In this document: positions 36,270-48,095 of the stretch, one piece after another
Layout of the letters: each line of letters opens with the position of its first letter
Numbering within the stretch: the stretch's first letter is position 1
DNA from: Paralvinella palmiformis
Lineage: Eukaryota > Annelida > Polychaeta > Terebellida > Alvinellidae
Direction: 5' to 3'
DNA: 64,000 nt
Assembly (NCBI GenBank): GCA_025642065.1
Contig: JAODUP010000471.1
Coordinates: forward strand, 292,001 to 356,000
Position numbers and translations under genes: made by a program
Notes under the pieces: model-generated
Database searches by the model: none
The model's input: the letters and a program-made list of their open reading frames with translations, nothing else
What the model was told of the DNA's origin: nothing

Positions 36270-37723
36270 GATTAAAAGTGTCAACTGGTGAAGTTTATAC
36301 ACTATAATAGGAACTGGCAAGGTTTTCTCCACAGAGCATGGCATATATTCTAAATTTATTCAGAATTAGTCTCCGTGGGGAAGCTATAAATTACAGACCA
36401 CATGGGTCTCCCTCATTTGAGGTTGCCAGCCACCTTAAAAAAGCTGCCATTTCGGCTATTGTATATTATAGGAAAAAAAAAACTGGCACATAAGATTAAA
36501 GTGATTGCAATTAGATAACCCTTTCCAGGTGTAATGTATTCTTAAATTAAATGAGAAGTCACACAGCCTTCTTGTCATTGGTATTGGTGACACACACAAA
36601 TAACAACTGCCCAACACCAGATCTGGTAGATCACTGACTAACTATTACACTTCGATTATTTCACAGACAATTCACAGTTTTATGTTTTATTCAATTTAAC
36701 AAACTACAAAGAAATAGTGCCTTCTAATAGTTTACGCTTATATTATTTGATTAGCCATTTAGAGTCTTCTGGCAATTATTGATCATACCGAACACACTAC
36801 TGGATAGCGTAGTTAAATTATCTCCAAGTCATAGATCGGAAAATGATTTATAATTATTTAAGCGTTCTTGATATGGAATTTGTCCAACGTATACGGAGCT
36901 TAAGCATACATAATGGTATAGATATAATCTATTTCCATAGAGTAACAGCAGAGAGCTTAAATAGTCATTATAAACAGTCTTTGCTAACAGGGATCAGAAT
37001 GGGTACGAGTTGTCTCAGAATGAGGGTACGAGTTGTCTTGTCTAGGTACGAGTCGTCTTGTTACCGAATGTAGTTGTAAACAGAAATGCTCGTAGGCCTG
37101 CTCTATATGAGATAAGGTTTTATCAAACTTCATCTAATTTGGAGTGAAGCAAGTGACACAATAATAGATTGTCACAACTGTGAAGCTAATTGTTTGGGGT
37201 AAATGGTAGTAACTGTTGTAGTGAACATTTCTCATTGCTATTTATTATAGACCGGCTATTATGAATTATGCTAGCCAATGTTTAATGTATTGTATGCCAG
37301 TAATAATATGACATGAGTATGAATTATGTTAGCCAGTGTATGCCAGTAATAATATGACATTATGATTATGAGTATGGTCCTGTTCTGAGTAGGGCACTAG
37401 GGAGTGGTATTCAAGCTAGAATTATGTCATAGACTCTAGAAGACTAGATCTATAATCATGCTTTATATTGATGCATTATGATTTGATTATTTTAATCCCG
37501 TTCACGCACACATGCCCCTTTCCTGGGTTTTCTGTGATATAATTCACAATAATATGGCATGCAGAATCACAATGGAAAATAATTGTTTTCACTTTCTTGT
37601 GTTATCCTGGTAGTTTACTGTATCTATGCATTTTACTCTTGTTATACTGTTATTACATTAGTGTACAAAATAAATCAAATATAAAAAAAACTTTATATTT
37701 TGTTTAGCCATCAGTGATTTTAG
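36270..37723. other. Upstream of CRYZ-like exon 1
   Basis: No repeat or gene recognised. GGTACGAGTTGTCT-type direct repeats occur at 36995-37060, and GCCAGTAATAATATGACAT is duplicated at about 37297 and 37342. If there is no upstream untranslated exon, the promoter lies here. Confidence 0.45.
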
Positions 37724-37726
37724 TAG

Positions 37727-37843
37727 ATGGCAGCACGTGCTTTGACCAAAGTGATGAAGGCAGTCAGAATTCACAGATTTGGTGGTCCAGAAGTACTGAC
37801 AGTGGAGAGAGATGTACCCATACCACAACCTAAGGATACCGAA
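37727..37843 (+). CDS. CRYZ: CRYZ-like exon 1
   Basis: This exon encodes 39 residues beginning MAARALTKVMKAVRIHRFGG, which align with the human N-terminus without gaps after the first few residues. The donor is GTATGC. A plausible acceptor ends at 37723, so the exon may continue from an unseen 5' untranslated exon; the three bases before the ATG form a stop. Confidence 0.9.
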
Positions 37844-40800
37844 GTATGCCGAAGAGATAAACTGAACTGATAACACTCCATCAACACAACAACATTATTG
37901 ACATGCATAAACAGCTGACCGAAGGCCTCTATAAGGCACCTCCGTGGTCAAACTGGTAGCTCGTTGGATCACAGATCACTACCACTTGAGTACGAACCTT
38001 GATGTTGGCATATCTGATGGGTCTTTATCTTTGACTTCGCTAACTTGACTTTGGAGATTGCTCAGCCCGTATAGCCTATCATGTATCAAACATCAATCAT
38101 CATATGAAGTATATTAATAAATTTCCCTTTAAAGGAACAGTTCACCATCAGATAATATGATTTAAATATATAATGCTTATAAAAAATAACCAGGGTTGGC
38201 TTTCTCCCCGGCAGAAAGGTATTTCTCCCCTGCCATGGAGAGAAAGGGGGAGAAATACCTTTCTGTCGGGGAGAAATGGCTGAAACTGGGGAGAAACTTC
38301 CAGATGTGTTTATTTTAAGGTGCAAAACATAACCATGTGTAAGCCATGGTATCACTAAGTACATTTGTACAGGGATACAATTAAATTATTAATGTTTTCA
38401 TCTGTTTAATAATGTTTAAGAAAAATGACAAAGTGCTGCCAGACAGAATCTTGTGGTCTACCTCCCTTGAACACGTTGAATGCTATGTGATAATGTGTAA
38501 AATAACACCCCAAAACTTCAAGGTAAAGCACACAATATTCAACATTTACAAAGTATATATTTGTATGTCATATGTGCACCTCAAGAGACTATATATGTAA
38601 ATGATGACATTATCAATAGCCATGCGAATTTATATTACTGATGATCAGCCAACATATCTGCTCAAGAATAACTAACTAATCTGCTGAGATTGATAACCCC
38701 CATCAGTGTCACATTAATCTAGTCAATATGAAGTCTATCTACCATATTATAATTAGGCAGTGCAGATACTTCCCTATGCTCTGGTGTAATAACAATCATA
38801 CATCACTCAGTGGGTGAGTGTTATTACACAGTAGCATCTCTTTACAGTGATACATAGGTGTAGTTATTACTACAGGCTACATGATGTTGTCAGTAGTATT
38901 CAAGCATGACTAGACACCATCACCCTCCTCATAGTTGATTGGATATTTGATAGTGTTATGCTGCCTTGCATAACAAAGCAGTCATTATAAAATCAAATCT
39001 ATTCAGCATTATAATGTATATCACTGCACAGATACCAGAAATAAATAATCTCAATCTTTTATCTCACAATCTTAATGATAATGAATTATTGATATACACT
39101 TTAAATAAGTATGTGGCATGTGGACAAGATTTATAAATAAATAACTTATGCTTATGTATATTGGCTTCAAACTATTAAAGTCTCTATTAATTGGGTATTT
39201 TCATGGCAATTTCCCCCAAATTTAGTTTCTGCCATTTCTCCCCTGGGAGAAAAGTATTTCTGCCGTATCGGCAGAAATTGGGTAATTACCATGTGGGGGA
39301 GAAACCTGCCAACCCTGAAAATAACCCAAAGTCCCACAATAATAATCATGAGCTAACTCTGGCATAATGAAATAATCCTAATTGCTAAAGAGTAGATATT
39401 ACGGCTTTTATCGAATGCCAGATTGCATGGGGGGGGGGAAATTACACGTTCTGATCTCGGATGACGCGAGGATTACGTGGCCATCTCAATCCTGATCAAG
39501 TCAGGTCACAGTTGCTCTGGCTTAGCCATCCTCGTGACTATTTTTTAGTTTGGCCTAAATAGCAAAAACTCTTCCTTCTTTTTTTCCATAAATGTTTCTG
39601 GTTGTTTGGTCATTAGCCAATATTAATACAGTGCCCCAAAATCTGAGACGTTATCATTTCTGCTAGAGACCAGTACAATGCTACAGAACAATACCTTAAC
39701 TGTTTGGGTAAATGCAGTTGATACTCCCAATTAAATTTTTCAAATAATAACGGGGATAGTCTCATATATGTTAAATATTGATTTATCATTTATTGGGGCT
39801 TAATGGTTGGCAAAAACCCAACCCTGGATATATATGTATTTTCACCTATGGCAGAGATTTTTTTAAATTTAAATCCTGGAGAAATAAAAGCTGGGCACTG
39901 TTCATATAGATATAGCATAATCACTGGTCGTGTTCATTTGATCAAGTTAGTCCCCTTAACAAATGTACTGTGAATAGAATAACAAAATGGTACCTGGATC
40001 CTCAATTACTTCATCAGCTTATTAACTGTTCTACATCATATTAACCTATCCTTGTCATTCATTGAACATGAGGCAGCTTTGTTCTGATTGGCAAATTTCA
40101 GATTTTAATTTGCTGTCATGCTGCTGGAGTGAACCCTGTAGACACATATATACGTTCTGGCAACTACAGGAACCTCCCCCATCCACCATACACTCCAGGT
40201 AAAGATGGATGTGGCACAGTGACCAAGGTTGGGACAAAAATTACTCGATTTAAGGTAACTGTCCAAGAGCGAAATTGTAGGGTTATATGCAAAATGTTTG
40301 GTCGGTTACTTTTATTTTATTAACAATATTTAGAACTATATTTTTGCAAGAATACATGATTTTATGCATCAAATTATCCACACAGCCAACAAAAAAAATT
40401 ATTTCAAATGTTTATTTGTATTAACAGACTAAACATCTTTGTATATATTTGTATACAAATTAGGATTTACAGAAATTAGGTACCATATGTGAAACAAAAA
40501 ACAATTGTTTAAAAAAAATTCACCATAGACAGTAAATAATCTTTATATGTGACTGATTTAGTTGAAAGAAAGCTAAATTGCAGTCAGACATGGGGTCAAT
40601 TTTGGAATTGATGGTCAATTCCGGAATTGGAATTCATTAGTTAACAAAAATGGGATTGATAAATTTTGAATTGGAATTGAAGTTTGTTACAAAATATTAA
40701 ATCCACAAATGAATTTACCATTTAACTTTTTATTTCATAAATATTTCTTCCATGATGATCCTACTTGGAATATAAACTACTTGGAGTAGGTATTCATAGT

Positions 40801-40904
40801 AATTACTCAAGAGTTGATACAATTGGAATTAATAAATTGGAATTGGAAAAAAATGGAATTGACCCCATGTCTGGTTGCAGTAGTTTTACTATAAAACACT
40901 GGGA

Positions 40905-40937
<33 letters not shown>

Positions 40938-41073
40938 AAATGATACAATGATCAGCAAATGTTGTCTGTATTTATAGAGGGTCATAAATATGCAAATTAT
41001 TATACGAGCCTGGATGCTTAAAAACACTCATAGTTCTGGAAAAACAAATACTTCTGCATTGAATGTTTTATAG

Positions 41074-41134
<61 letters not shown>

Positions 41135-44100
41135 TGAATAAATGATAATTGATTTAATTAATTCATAAAATATATTCTTTTAATTCAGTTAAGCATGTTT
41201 GGTCTAAAAATTAAACTTTAGGGTGATAACATTTTCACTAAAAATACTTCAGAGAGTTATTTGACAAAAATGGTAAACAAATTGATCTGTAATTCAATTT
41301 CTCTAAAATTATGTAGAATACACAGCAGGCAAATTATATTTCAGGTTTGAAAATAAAAGAAAAGTCATTAATATAAATACCGTATTATATATTTGCATCC
41401 CTTTTAATTTTTAGATTTTCTTTCAATGTGATAGAAATTGGTTATTATTAATTTGATTAACTGTGATCAAATAATCTGACTAATTAAGGGAGGATATATA
41501 TAATTGATAGTCAAATTCTATGTAATATATAGAATCTAATTTTCAAGAATCCATACTTACACAAATTAAATTACCACCAAATCTTTTGAGTAAATATTGT
41601 TAGTCTCTTTGTTGATCAGTGTTATTTATATATTGATATCCTGTCTTTTGTCTCTGTTTGAGGCATTTTGTATTTATTTATATCCACATTAAGTTTATTG
41701 AAATAGGTTTTTCCCACAACATCATATTCAGAATTTTTACATGCGGCACATAAAAGAGATGATATTGTTTCCAAAGAACCTTTGGCAGAGAAAAATTAAT
41801 GTTGACAGCAGACTACCAAAAGTATAAATAAAAAACCTTTTGAGAGGGGATTCTTATAATTGATGGCATTTTCAGCAGACAATGATTCTGATATGTGAAA
41901 ACACATTATTTTCAAAATATAGCACTTTATACTTTTAATATGTAACCAAAAATAATTTTTGAAGTAGCTAAATCACAACATTTTGGGTTGGCTCATTTCA
42001 TTGACCCAAACAAATAGATTTATTCTAGGTATGTAAATTTATAATATTTATTGAATGTTATCCGGTATATTTTTCCTGCATGGGTAGAAGTATACCTGCT
42101 TTGCCAATTGGATCATATACAATAAATGTGCTTTTTCAGCAAGGCGATAAGGTCTACAGTATATTCTCATTATCGGGAACCTATGCCAAGTACTACGTTT
42201 CTGAAGAGAAGTATGTATTCCATTTGCATGATTCTGTGGATTATCATCAGGGTGCGGCAATAGGGATACCTTACTATACAGCTTATAGAGCTCTTGCTAT
42301 CAGATGTAAAGCTAAGGCTGGCCAGTCAGTGTTGGTTCATGGTGCGAGTGGAGCCGTAAGTTGTCATATTTAAGGCGTTGCTGAACAGTGGATGTGGTAG
42401 AGACTGGAATGTACTTCGTACACAGAATTGGGGCTGTGTCACAGATTGTTGTGACGTGTACCAAGTTAGGGATATAACCCAAATTAAACCAAGCTCATTA
42501 TGTATAGTAATGCCATCACATATGAATTTGATTATAACTAGTAAACACTTGTAGTTCTGTGTTGATCAGTCCGGATTTGCATAAATCTGTGGATAACTTG
42601 ACAAATACATCAATTTCCATGCAGGTCTGTGAGCACACACACACACCTAGCCATATATAACACACTGTATACAAATATGAATTATCACAATGATTTATAT
42701 GCAGTGTGTTATAAATATGAATTATCAGAATAATATGAACTCATATCCTACTTTAGGTTGGATTGGCCAGTTGTCAGATAGGACAAGCCTTAGGGTTAAA
42801 GGTTATTGGTACTGCAGGGACAGATCAAGGATTAGATCTAATCAAGAAAAATGGTGCCCAGTCAGCATTTAATCACAAGGAAGGTGGCTACATTGATAAA
42901 ATAAAGGTAAATATTAAATTGTCCAGTATAGTATTGTGTTTGAAATGTGTGTGGAGTAACTGGAGTTGTTTGACTTAAATAATGAGTTCTAATTTTTATT
43001 ATTTAATCATAAACGGCTAGTACAATTGTTTTAAACAACATTTAAAGTTGGTTGGTATTTATGGTAGAGCAACTTCTTTGATATACATTTATACATTTAA
43101 ATACAAAAATATATAATTTTTTAATGGAATATTTAGGTAAACTTGGAGTAAGTTGCAGCCAATGACTGGCGCAATAAATGTTTTTGGACCAGAAGCATGG
43201 CACCAATTATTTGGAACAATTATCATTGGATTAAGCCATTTTAAAATGATCAGTTTGTAATTGAAGTGGATTCGATATATAGATAGATCAATAGTTGAAT
43301 GACCGATGGATTGGTTAGGCAGTAACATAGAGACATCCAATACTTTTCTGACTAGCAAAGTTTGCCAGAAATACACGATAGATACTTTGGGATATCAGTG
43401 AGCAATGATACTAAAATGTTACGTGTGTGAAATGTGTTATGAGTTACACATAAATGTATTTGTCCACCGTGCATAAAATTTAATATTTGTATCAGGTAGA
43501 ACAATCTCTCACTGTAAATAAACAAATACAATTAAAATTTATTGTTTTTGCCATCACTGCTGAGATGTAATGTGTATTTCAACATATTTTGGATATCTTA
43601 TTGAGAGAGAAAATTCTTCAATAATTATTCTATGACTGTTAAGTGTCTAAAATATCCTGTTGTAATAATTTCAAAGATACTTGTAATTATTAACTCCAAT
43701 GGTTGATATGGAGTATAGTTATCATTGATGTTTGTGATGGAGCTTATTAAAGATTCGGAGTAATTATGATTGATCAGTGACAAATTTAAGTAAATTCTAA
43801 TGTTTTGATTTAAAATAGCTTAACAATTACTACGTGATGGCTAATTTATGTTGATGCATAATTTGGTGGAATGGAGGCATCAAATAGCCATTTGAAACTT
43901 GTGCTACACACACACACACACATATATATATATAGACACACATGTTTGTGTATGAATTACCTGGGCCTCTGTGTAGTGAGTTGGATCACAGATTGCTACC
44001 ATCTGGGTTTGAATCTCAGCATATCTGAAGGGTGTTTCATCTTTGATTTTGCTTCATTACATTTGGAGGTTGCTTGGCCCATGTGCACAAAGGGGGCCAT

Positions 44101-44838
44101 AAAACATCAATCATTATGAATTACCTGTTTCAGGAAGCTACTGGAGGTGTGGATATTATATTAGAGATGCTAGCTGATGTCAATCTGGCCATGGATTGTC
44201 AGTTATGTAAATATCATGGGAAAATAGCTGTAAGTAGATTGAGGTTATCATATTTGTGTATTGTTTAACTCATTGGTTGGATTGTAGGTTGCTACTATTA
44301 TGTAAAAATGTAAAATATATTTAATTTTACAAACACCTTCTTGACTTATTTAAAATATATAGTTGTTCAGTTCTTTTCCAACTGAGAGACGTGATTTATT
44401 TAATTGAATCAATTTGGAAATTGTACCAACATCACAACTATCAATGCACACATGATGGTACCACCTTTTAGGTAATTGGAAGCCGTGCATCTCTGGATTT
44501 TGCCCCTCGGCTCCTGATGGCCAGTGAGGTGGAGGTATATGGTGTTGCTTTGCAGAGTAGCTCTGAGGTGATGCTTCAGGTTCTGGTTTTATTTAGGCTG
44601 GTAAGAGTTCTATATTCTTAATTTAAATTTCCTCACATCCAAATTACTCGTGGTTATATTGTTGATTTAGAAGGAGATGCGAGAGATGGAATCATACCTC
44701 TATCGCTGTCAGGAGCTGGGTTTGTTAAAGCCAGTTGTTGGAAAGGTTTATCCACTAGAGGACGCTTCTGAGGCACATCGCAATGTCATTGATCACAGTG
44801 GAGGCTCTCATGGGAAAATAATCCTTACTACTTCATAA
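37727..44838 (+). CDS. CRYZ: Zeta-crystallin / NADPH:quinone oxidoreductase-like gene, seven exons
   Basis: A zinc-free medium-chain reductase of the quinone oxidoreductase (zeta-crystallin) family, which in relatives makes one-electron NADPH-dependent quinone reductions in the cytosol. Joining exons 37727-37843, 40102-40254, 42140-42355, 42757-42906, 44134-44229, 44472-44567 and 44671-44838 gives 331 residues, close to the 329 of the human protein. All junctions are GT-AG and phase 0. Family landmarks in order: FGGPEVL near the start, GVNPVDTYIRSG, YTPG, QGAAIGIPYYTAYRAL, VLVHGASGA|VG (NADPH-binding loop across the exon 3/4 junction), GTAGT, YIDKIK, IILEMLADVNL and LKPVVG. An in-frame stop lies just before the ATG, supporting the start. 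Any 5' untranslated exon is unidentified. Introns carry a SINE and a hAT element (intron 1), a hAT MITE (intron 2) and a SINE (intron 4). Confidence 0.93.
37926..38105 (+). mobile_element. SINE family A, copy 5 (CRYZ intron 1)
   Basis: A diverged plus-strand copy 83 bases downstream of exon 1. The head reads CCTCCGTGGTCAAACTGG and the B-box region is mutated (GAGTACGAACC). It lies just before the hAT element at 38191. Confidence 0.85.
38191..39317. mobile_element. Non-autonomous hAT element in CRYZ intron 1
   Basis: The 1127-bp element starts CAGGGTTGGC and ends GCCAACCCTG. The inverted ends extend imperfectly through TCTCCCC blocks, and it is flanked by a perfect 8-bp duplication AAAATAAC (38183-38190 and 39318-39325). 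The CAG...CTG ends and 8-bp target duplication are hAT features. The interior has no transposase-like reading frame. Confidence 0.88.
40102..40254 (+). CDS. CRYZ: CRYZ-like exon 2
   Basis: This exon has 51 codons, from ILICCHAAGVNPVDTYIRSG to ITRFK, preceded by TTTCAG and followed by GTAACT. It covers the catalytic-domain strand that contains the conserved Tyr of the TYIRSG motif and the YTPG turn. Confidence 0.93.
40585..40873. mobile_element. hAT-type MITE in CRYZ intron 2
   Basis: This is a 289-bp element with 17-bp inverted ends CAGACATGGGGTCAATT and many subterminal GGAATTG/CAATTCC motifs. The flanking octamers ATTGCAGT and GTTGCAGT differ at one position and fit a decayed 8-bp duplication. 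It has no coding capacity. Confidence 0.85.
41073..41131 (+). repeat. CT-AT microsatellite (CRYZ intron 2)
   Basis: A CT run then an AT run. A separate AT run lies at 40903-40931 directly after the MITE. Confidence 0.97.
42140..42355 (+). CDS. CRYZ: CRYZ-like exon 3
   Basis: This exon has 72 codons, from QGDKVYSIFSLSGTYAKYYV to VLVHGASGA, between TTTTCAG and GTAAGT. It holds the QGAAIGIPYYTAYRAL signature and the first half of the NADPH-binding glycine loop. Confidence 0.95.
42757..42906 (+). CDS. CRYZ: CRYZ-like exon 4
   Basis: This exon has 50 codons starting VGLASCQIGQALGLKVIGTA and ending YIDKIK, between CTTTAG and GTAAAT. It completes the GASGAVG loop of the Rossmann fold and the GTAGT segment of the cofactor site. 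Confidence 0.95.
43964..44114 (+). mobile_element. SINE family A, copy 6 (next to CRYZ exon 5)
   Basis: A shortened, diverged copy flanked by a perfect 13-bp duplication TATGAATTACCTG (43951-43963 and 44115-44127). The right duplication touches the TTTCAG acceptor of exon 5, so the SINE body ends 19 bases before coding sequence. Confidence 0.9.
44134..44229 (+). CDS. CRYZ: CRYZ-like exon 5
   Basis: This exon has 32 codons starting EATGGVDIILEMLADVNL and ending HGKIA, followed by GTAAGT. The acceptor is only TTTCAG at 44128-44133, because a SINE and its target-site duplication occupy the DNA immediately upstream. Confidence 0.93.
44472..44567 (+). CDS. CRYZ: CRYZ-like exon 6 (donor at 44568 preferred)
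   Basis: This exon has 32 codons starting VIGSRASLDFAPRLLMASEV and ending LQSSSE. Using the GTGATG donor at 44568 makes the next exon join without any gap against human CRYZ. A stronger-looking GTAAGA donor at 44601 would add 11 in-frame residues, VMLQVLVLFRL, not expected in the family. Confidence 0.8.
44671..44838 (+). CDS. CRYZ: CRYZ-like exon 7 and stop
   Basis: This exon has 55 codons then TAA, starting KEMREMESYLYRCQELGLLK and ending KIILTTS. It contains the LKPVVG and YPLEDASEAH segments typical of the family C-terminus. No canonical AATAAA signal is seen within the next 150 bases. Confidence 0.93.
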   Translation, partial: KEMREMESYLYRCQELGLLKPVVGKVYPLEDASEAHRNVIDHSGGSHGKIILTTS

Positions 44839-46784
44839 AAACGAGGGATATGTCTATATCTTGGTTAATGTCATCTTTCTGGATTTGTTTGGGTGAAATA
44901 CCTGACATATCTGTATCTTTATCAGGAATAACTGTATTACACTTTTATTTGTAGTTTATGTTAGGTAACAAATATTCAAATATGCTTCATGTAATCCAGT
45001 ACACTAAACACATTGAATATATGTCTATTAGTCAGGATTGGGTTTCTTCTGGACAAAACAGGATTCCTGCAATCAAAATGAAAGAAAATGACAGATACAA
45101 TGTGATCTTCTACTCTTTTCAGTATTGGCCAAAGTTTACTCATATACATATGTTAGTTCCTTTAATAGCTATGTGTGTCGTTTTATATATATATATATAT
45201 ATATATATAAGTATATCAGCTAAACCTTTTGCATCAGTGCTGTCGCTGATTTATCAGATAACCGCTTTGTGGTATCAGGAGCAGTCTCACACCAGCGTGT
45301 TACTTATGATGTTTTTAAGAATTAAGACAATTCAATGTTCAGTCATCATCAATGCGAGTTTTATTTACTGAGGAAGTGGCACCTCATATTTGAATGATCT
45401 TCCAGTCCAAAATTAAAGCATGCTCACAGGTCAACATTCGCTGTAACTCGGCATACTTTTGATACACACAGCTTTGGGAGTAGAATAGTTTTTTGGACGC
45501 TGAGGAAGCATTTGTCAGTGAATGGAACCACGGAAGCGGCGCCACAACTGTCATCTTCGGTATATTACTGTAATGGGAGGTCCTATAGTGTCAACCCAGT
45601 GACGACCCTAAAACATTGGATTTGAGGCAACTGTCATTCCATATTGTTTATGGGAGACGACATAGCCGTATGCATCATAAGTCATTTAGTATTTTATGAA
45701 AGCCACCACTTTAACCAACCGTCATCAGTGAAAGAGTTCACAATGACTTTGGTCAGTCACAAAGTGTTGCTGGTAAAGGCTTGAACTCTAAAGTTTGTCA
45801 ACCAAGTCTGCCATTTTATCAGATGGTAATTTTGTTACCCCTTATTTGGCAACATACGGGTCCAGTTACTCCAGACGACACTTGGGGGGGGAGGGGATCC
45901 TGTCCCAGCACGGCTCGATATGGTCTATTTGGGATATTTTCACATCTGGTGCTGAAGAAAGTCTACATATAGACGTTGTTTTAGGGTTTGAGTGTTATAT
46001 CATTCGGGGATGAGGTGAGGAGAGAGCTGTTGTTCTTATTTCGAAAAGTTTTACCTTCACGTACACATAAAAATATATAATTTGACGCCGCAGCATATAA
46101 ATAACAATTCCAAGATATTCAAAGAGAAGCATGAATATGTTTAAATATTTGACACCATTCTTCGGTTTGAAATTTAATTGGCAGAAACTCTTATGGGTGT
46201 GTTTATTTGTCTGCGTGTCAGTTTCCATCATATCTAACAGATATGCATGTCATGTTAGGACAAGTATATTAACTTATAAATATTGTGTATTTGACTCAAT
46301 AAATATTTTACATTACAATATTCTGTATACAATGGCTGTGATAATTTCACTAAGTGGAGGTACCGTTTCAGGGAAGGGACACTCCGATATCAAGATAGCT
46401 TAAACTTCTGATTGCGCTGCAATCCTTTAGTTCTGGGATCGTTTCCCAGTTATACCTATGTTTGTGAGATAACTTCCCCAGGAAGTCACCCTTCTAACGA
46501 GCTCACTTGCATCGAAACTGAACAAAGCACTTGGTTCACTGAAAGGAAAGCCACAAACCCAAGTTATGTCTATAAAACCACCTGATTAATTAACTTCTTT
46601 TATATTTTATGATGGTCTGTTACAACAAGTTTAGTTGTTATTAACAATTTTGCAGTACCTTTAATCCAGGCATACTAAAAAGCACAAACTCAGTCACACA
46701 TGGAATGCCACCAATTTCTAAAAAGACTGGGAAACACATCTGAAAAGAAACCGATGGCAGCTCCATATTCTACAAGGACTTTGT
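44839..46784. other. Downstream of CRYZ-like gene, nothing recognised
   Basis: A short TA microsatellite (45183-45209) is embedded in AT-rich DNA. Short open frames at 45.8-46.4 kb show no domains. Confidence 0.5.
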
Positions 46785-47137
46785 TTTGTTTTTCGGAGAG
46801 AATCCCCAAGCTGTCGCTTATTCAGCACAGCCTCTATCTTTGAGTGGTTGAGAAACACCTCCCCCATCACTCACAGGGGAGCAGTACGGAAAGGTGGAGC
46901 CGAAATACCATGAGGGTGGTCACTGCCATTGAGTGTTTTACGTAATCCTGGGGTCAACGTCCCTTTATTTTTAATAATTCATGGAGACGGCAGCGCCATT
47001 TAACGTGGTCAGCCACCCACGATATTGTGAGCCGAAAAATTAATCTGGAAAAGTTTCGACCTCTTGCTGGAATCGAACCTGTGGCCGTTGGCACCAAGTA
47101 CCGGATGCTTAACCGCTAATCCACCGGATCTCACTGA
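46785..47137 (-). mobile_element. SINE family B, copy 4
   Basis: An older inverted full-length copy. The head reads GTGAGATCCGGTGGATTAGC on the minus strand and the B box is altered. It abuts the dispersed repeat that starts near 47140. Confidence 0.9.
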
Positions 47138-47139
47138 AA

Positions 47140-48095
47140 AAGTACAAGTAAAAAAACAGAGAGCTTATATATGGAGAAGTGTTACGCTTGACGCGCACCT
47201 AGCGGATGGGTGCGCTTCTCAGATAATCAAAAGCTATCTGGTTGTATACGTGTGATTTTGTGTGCTGCATGGTTGAAATGAATTGCCAATACTAGTACTA
47301 TATGTTACATAAGCACCTACGCTCTTGCTAATTAACAATTTAATTGTGCACATATAAAATATTTAAAAAAACAAAGCTGTGAAACTGTAAATAAGGAAGT
47401 CATTTCACAACCTACAATTTGCGATCATTTCACAGCTGATCAGAAAATAATTGAACGTCGTTTAGGTCTTTTCACAGCCTATTTGATGGCGTTTTTTAAA
47501 TGAAAACAATTACATATATATATATGTATACGAGATGTATGCATAAAGATATTTTTCATCATGTCAATTTATCATCAATTTTCACACAAAACAATCACGG
47601 GTCATGCTATGGTACGTTCATTTTTATTTATTTGGACATATACAGCTATTATAACGCAATCATAACACAATTCATTACAAACTTTCCAACATATATAGTC
47701 ATCATGCATATGTCCCTTTATCATATATTAACTAAAAATGTGATCAGTTCATTTAAAGTCTACACCTCAATAATATAGACCAATATAGGCCTGCCCAACT
47801 GAGAAAAAAGAATATACATGGAATGTAACAATGTTTGGTTTGCGTTAACATGTGAGGGATAGAGAAATTAGTACTTTCTTAATTAATAAACATCATTTAC
47901 TTTTGAAAATAGCAAAAATTTATGTTTATACCACTATTTGAGGTACTTAATAATTAATTTAATAACATTTAAATTATAACCAGTGGTTTATATAGATCTA
48001 TATAAGTACCATTTTCTTACGTTTAAAAATAAATATAGGATGCACGTGATCATGTAAATACTCAGCTACTTACTGTAATTAGGGAAACATGATTT
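47140..48095. repeat. Dispersed repeat E, internally deleted copy
   Basis: This is the counterpart of 30060-31890, in the same orientation, lacking the middle section. It ends exactly where the broken LINE reverse transcriptase starts, suggesting the LINE inserted at, or was truncated against, this repeat. Confidence 0.8.
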
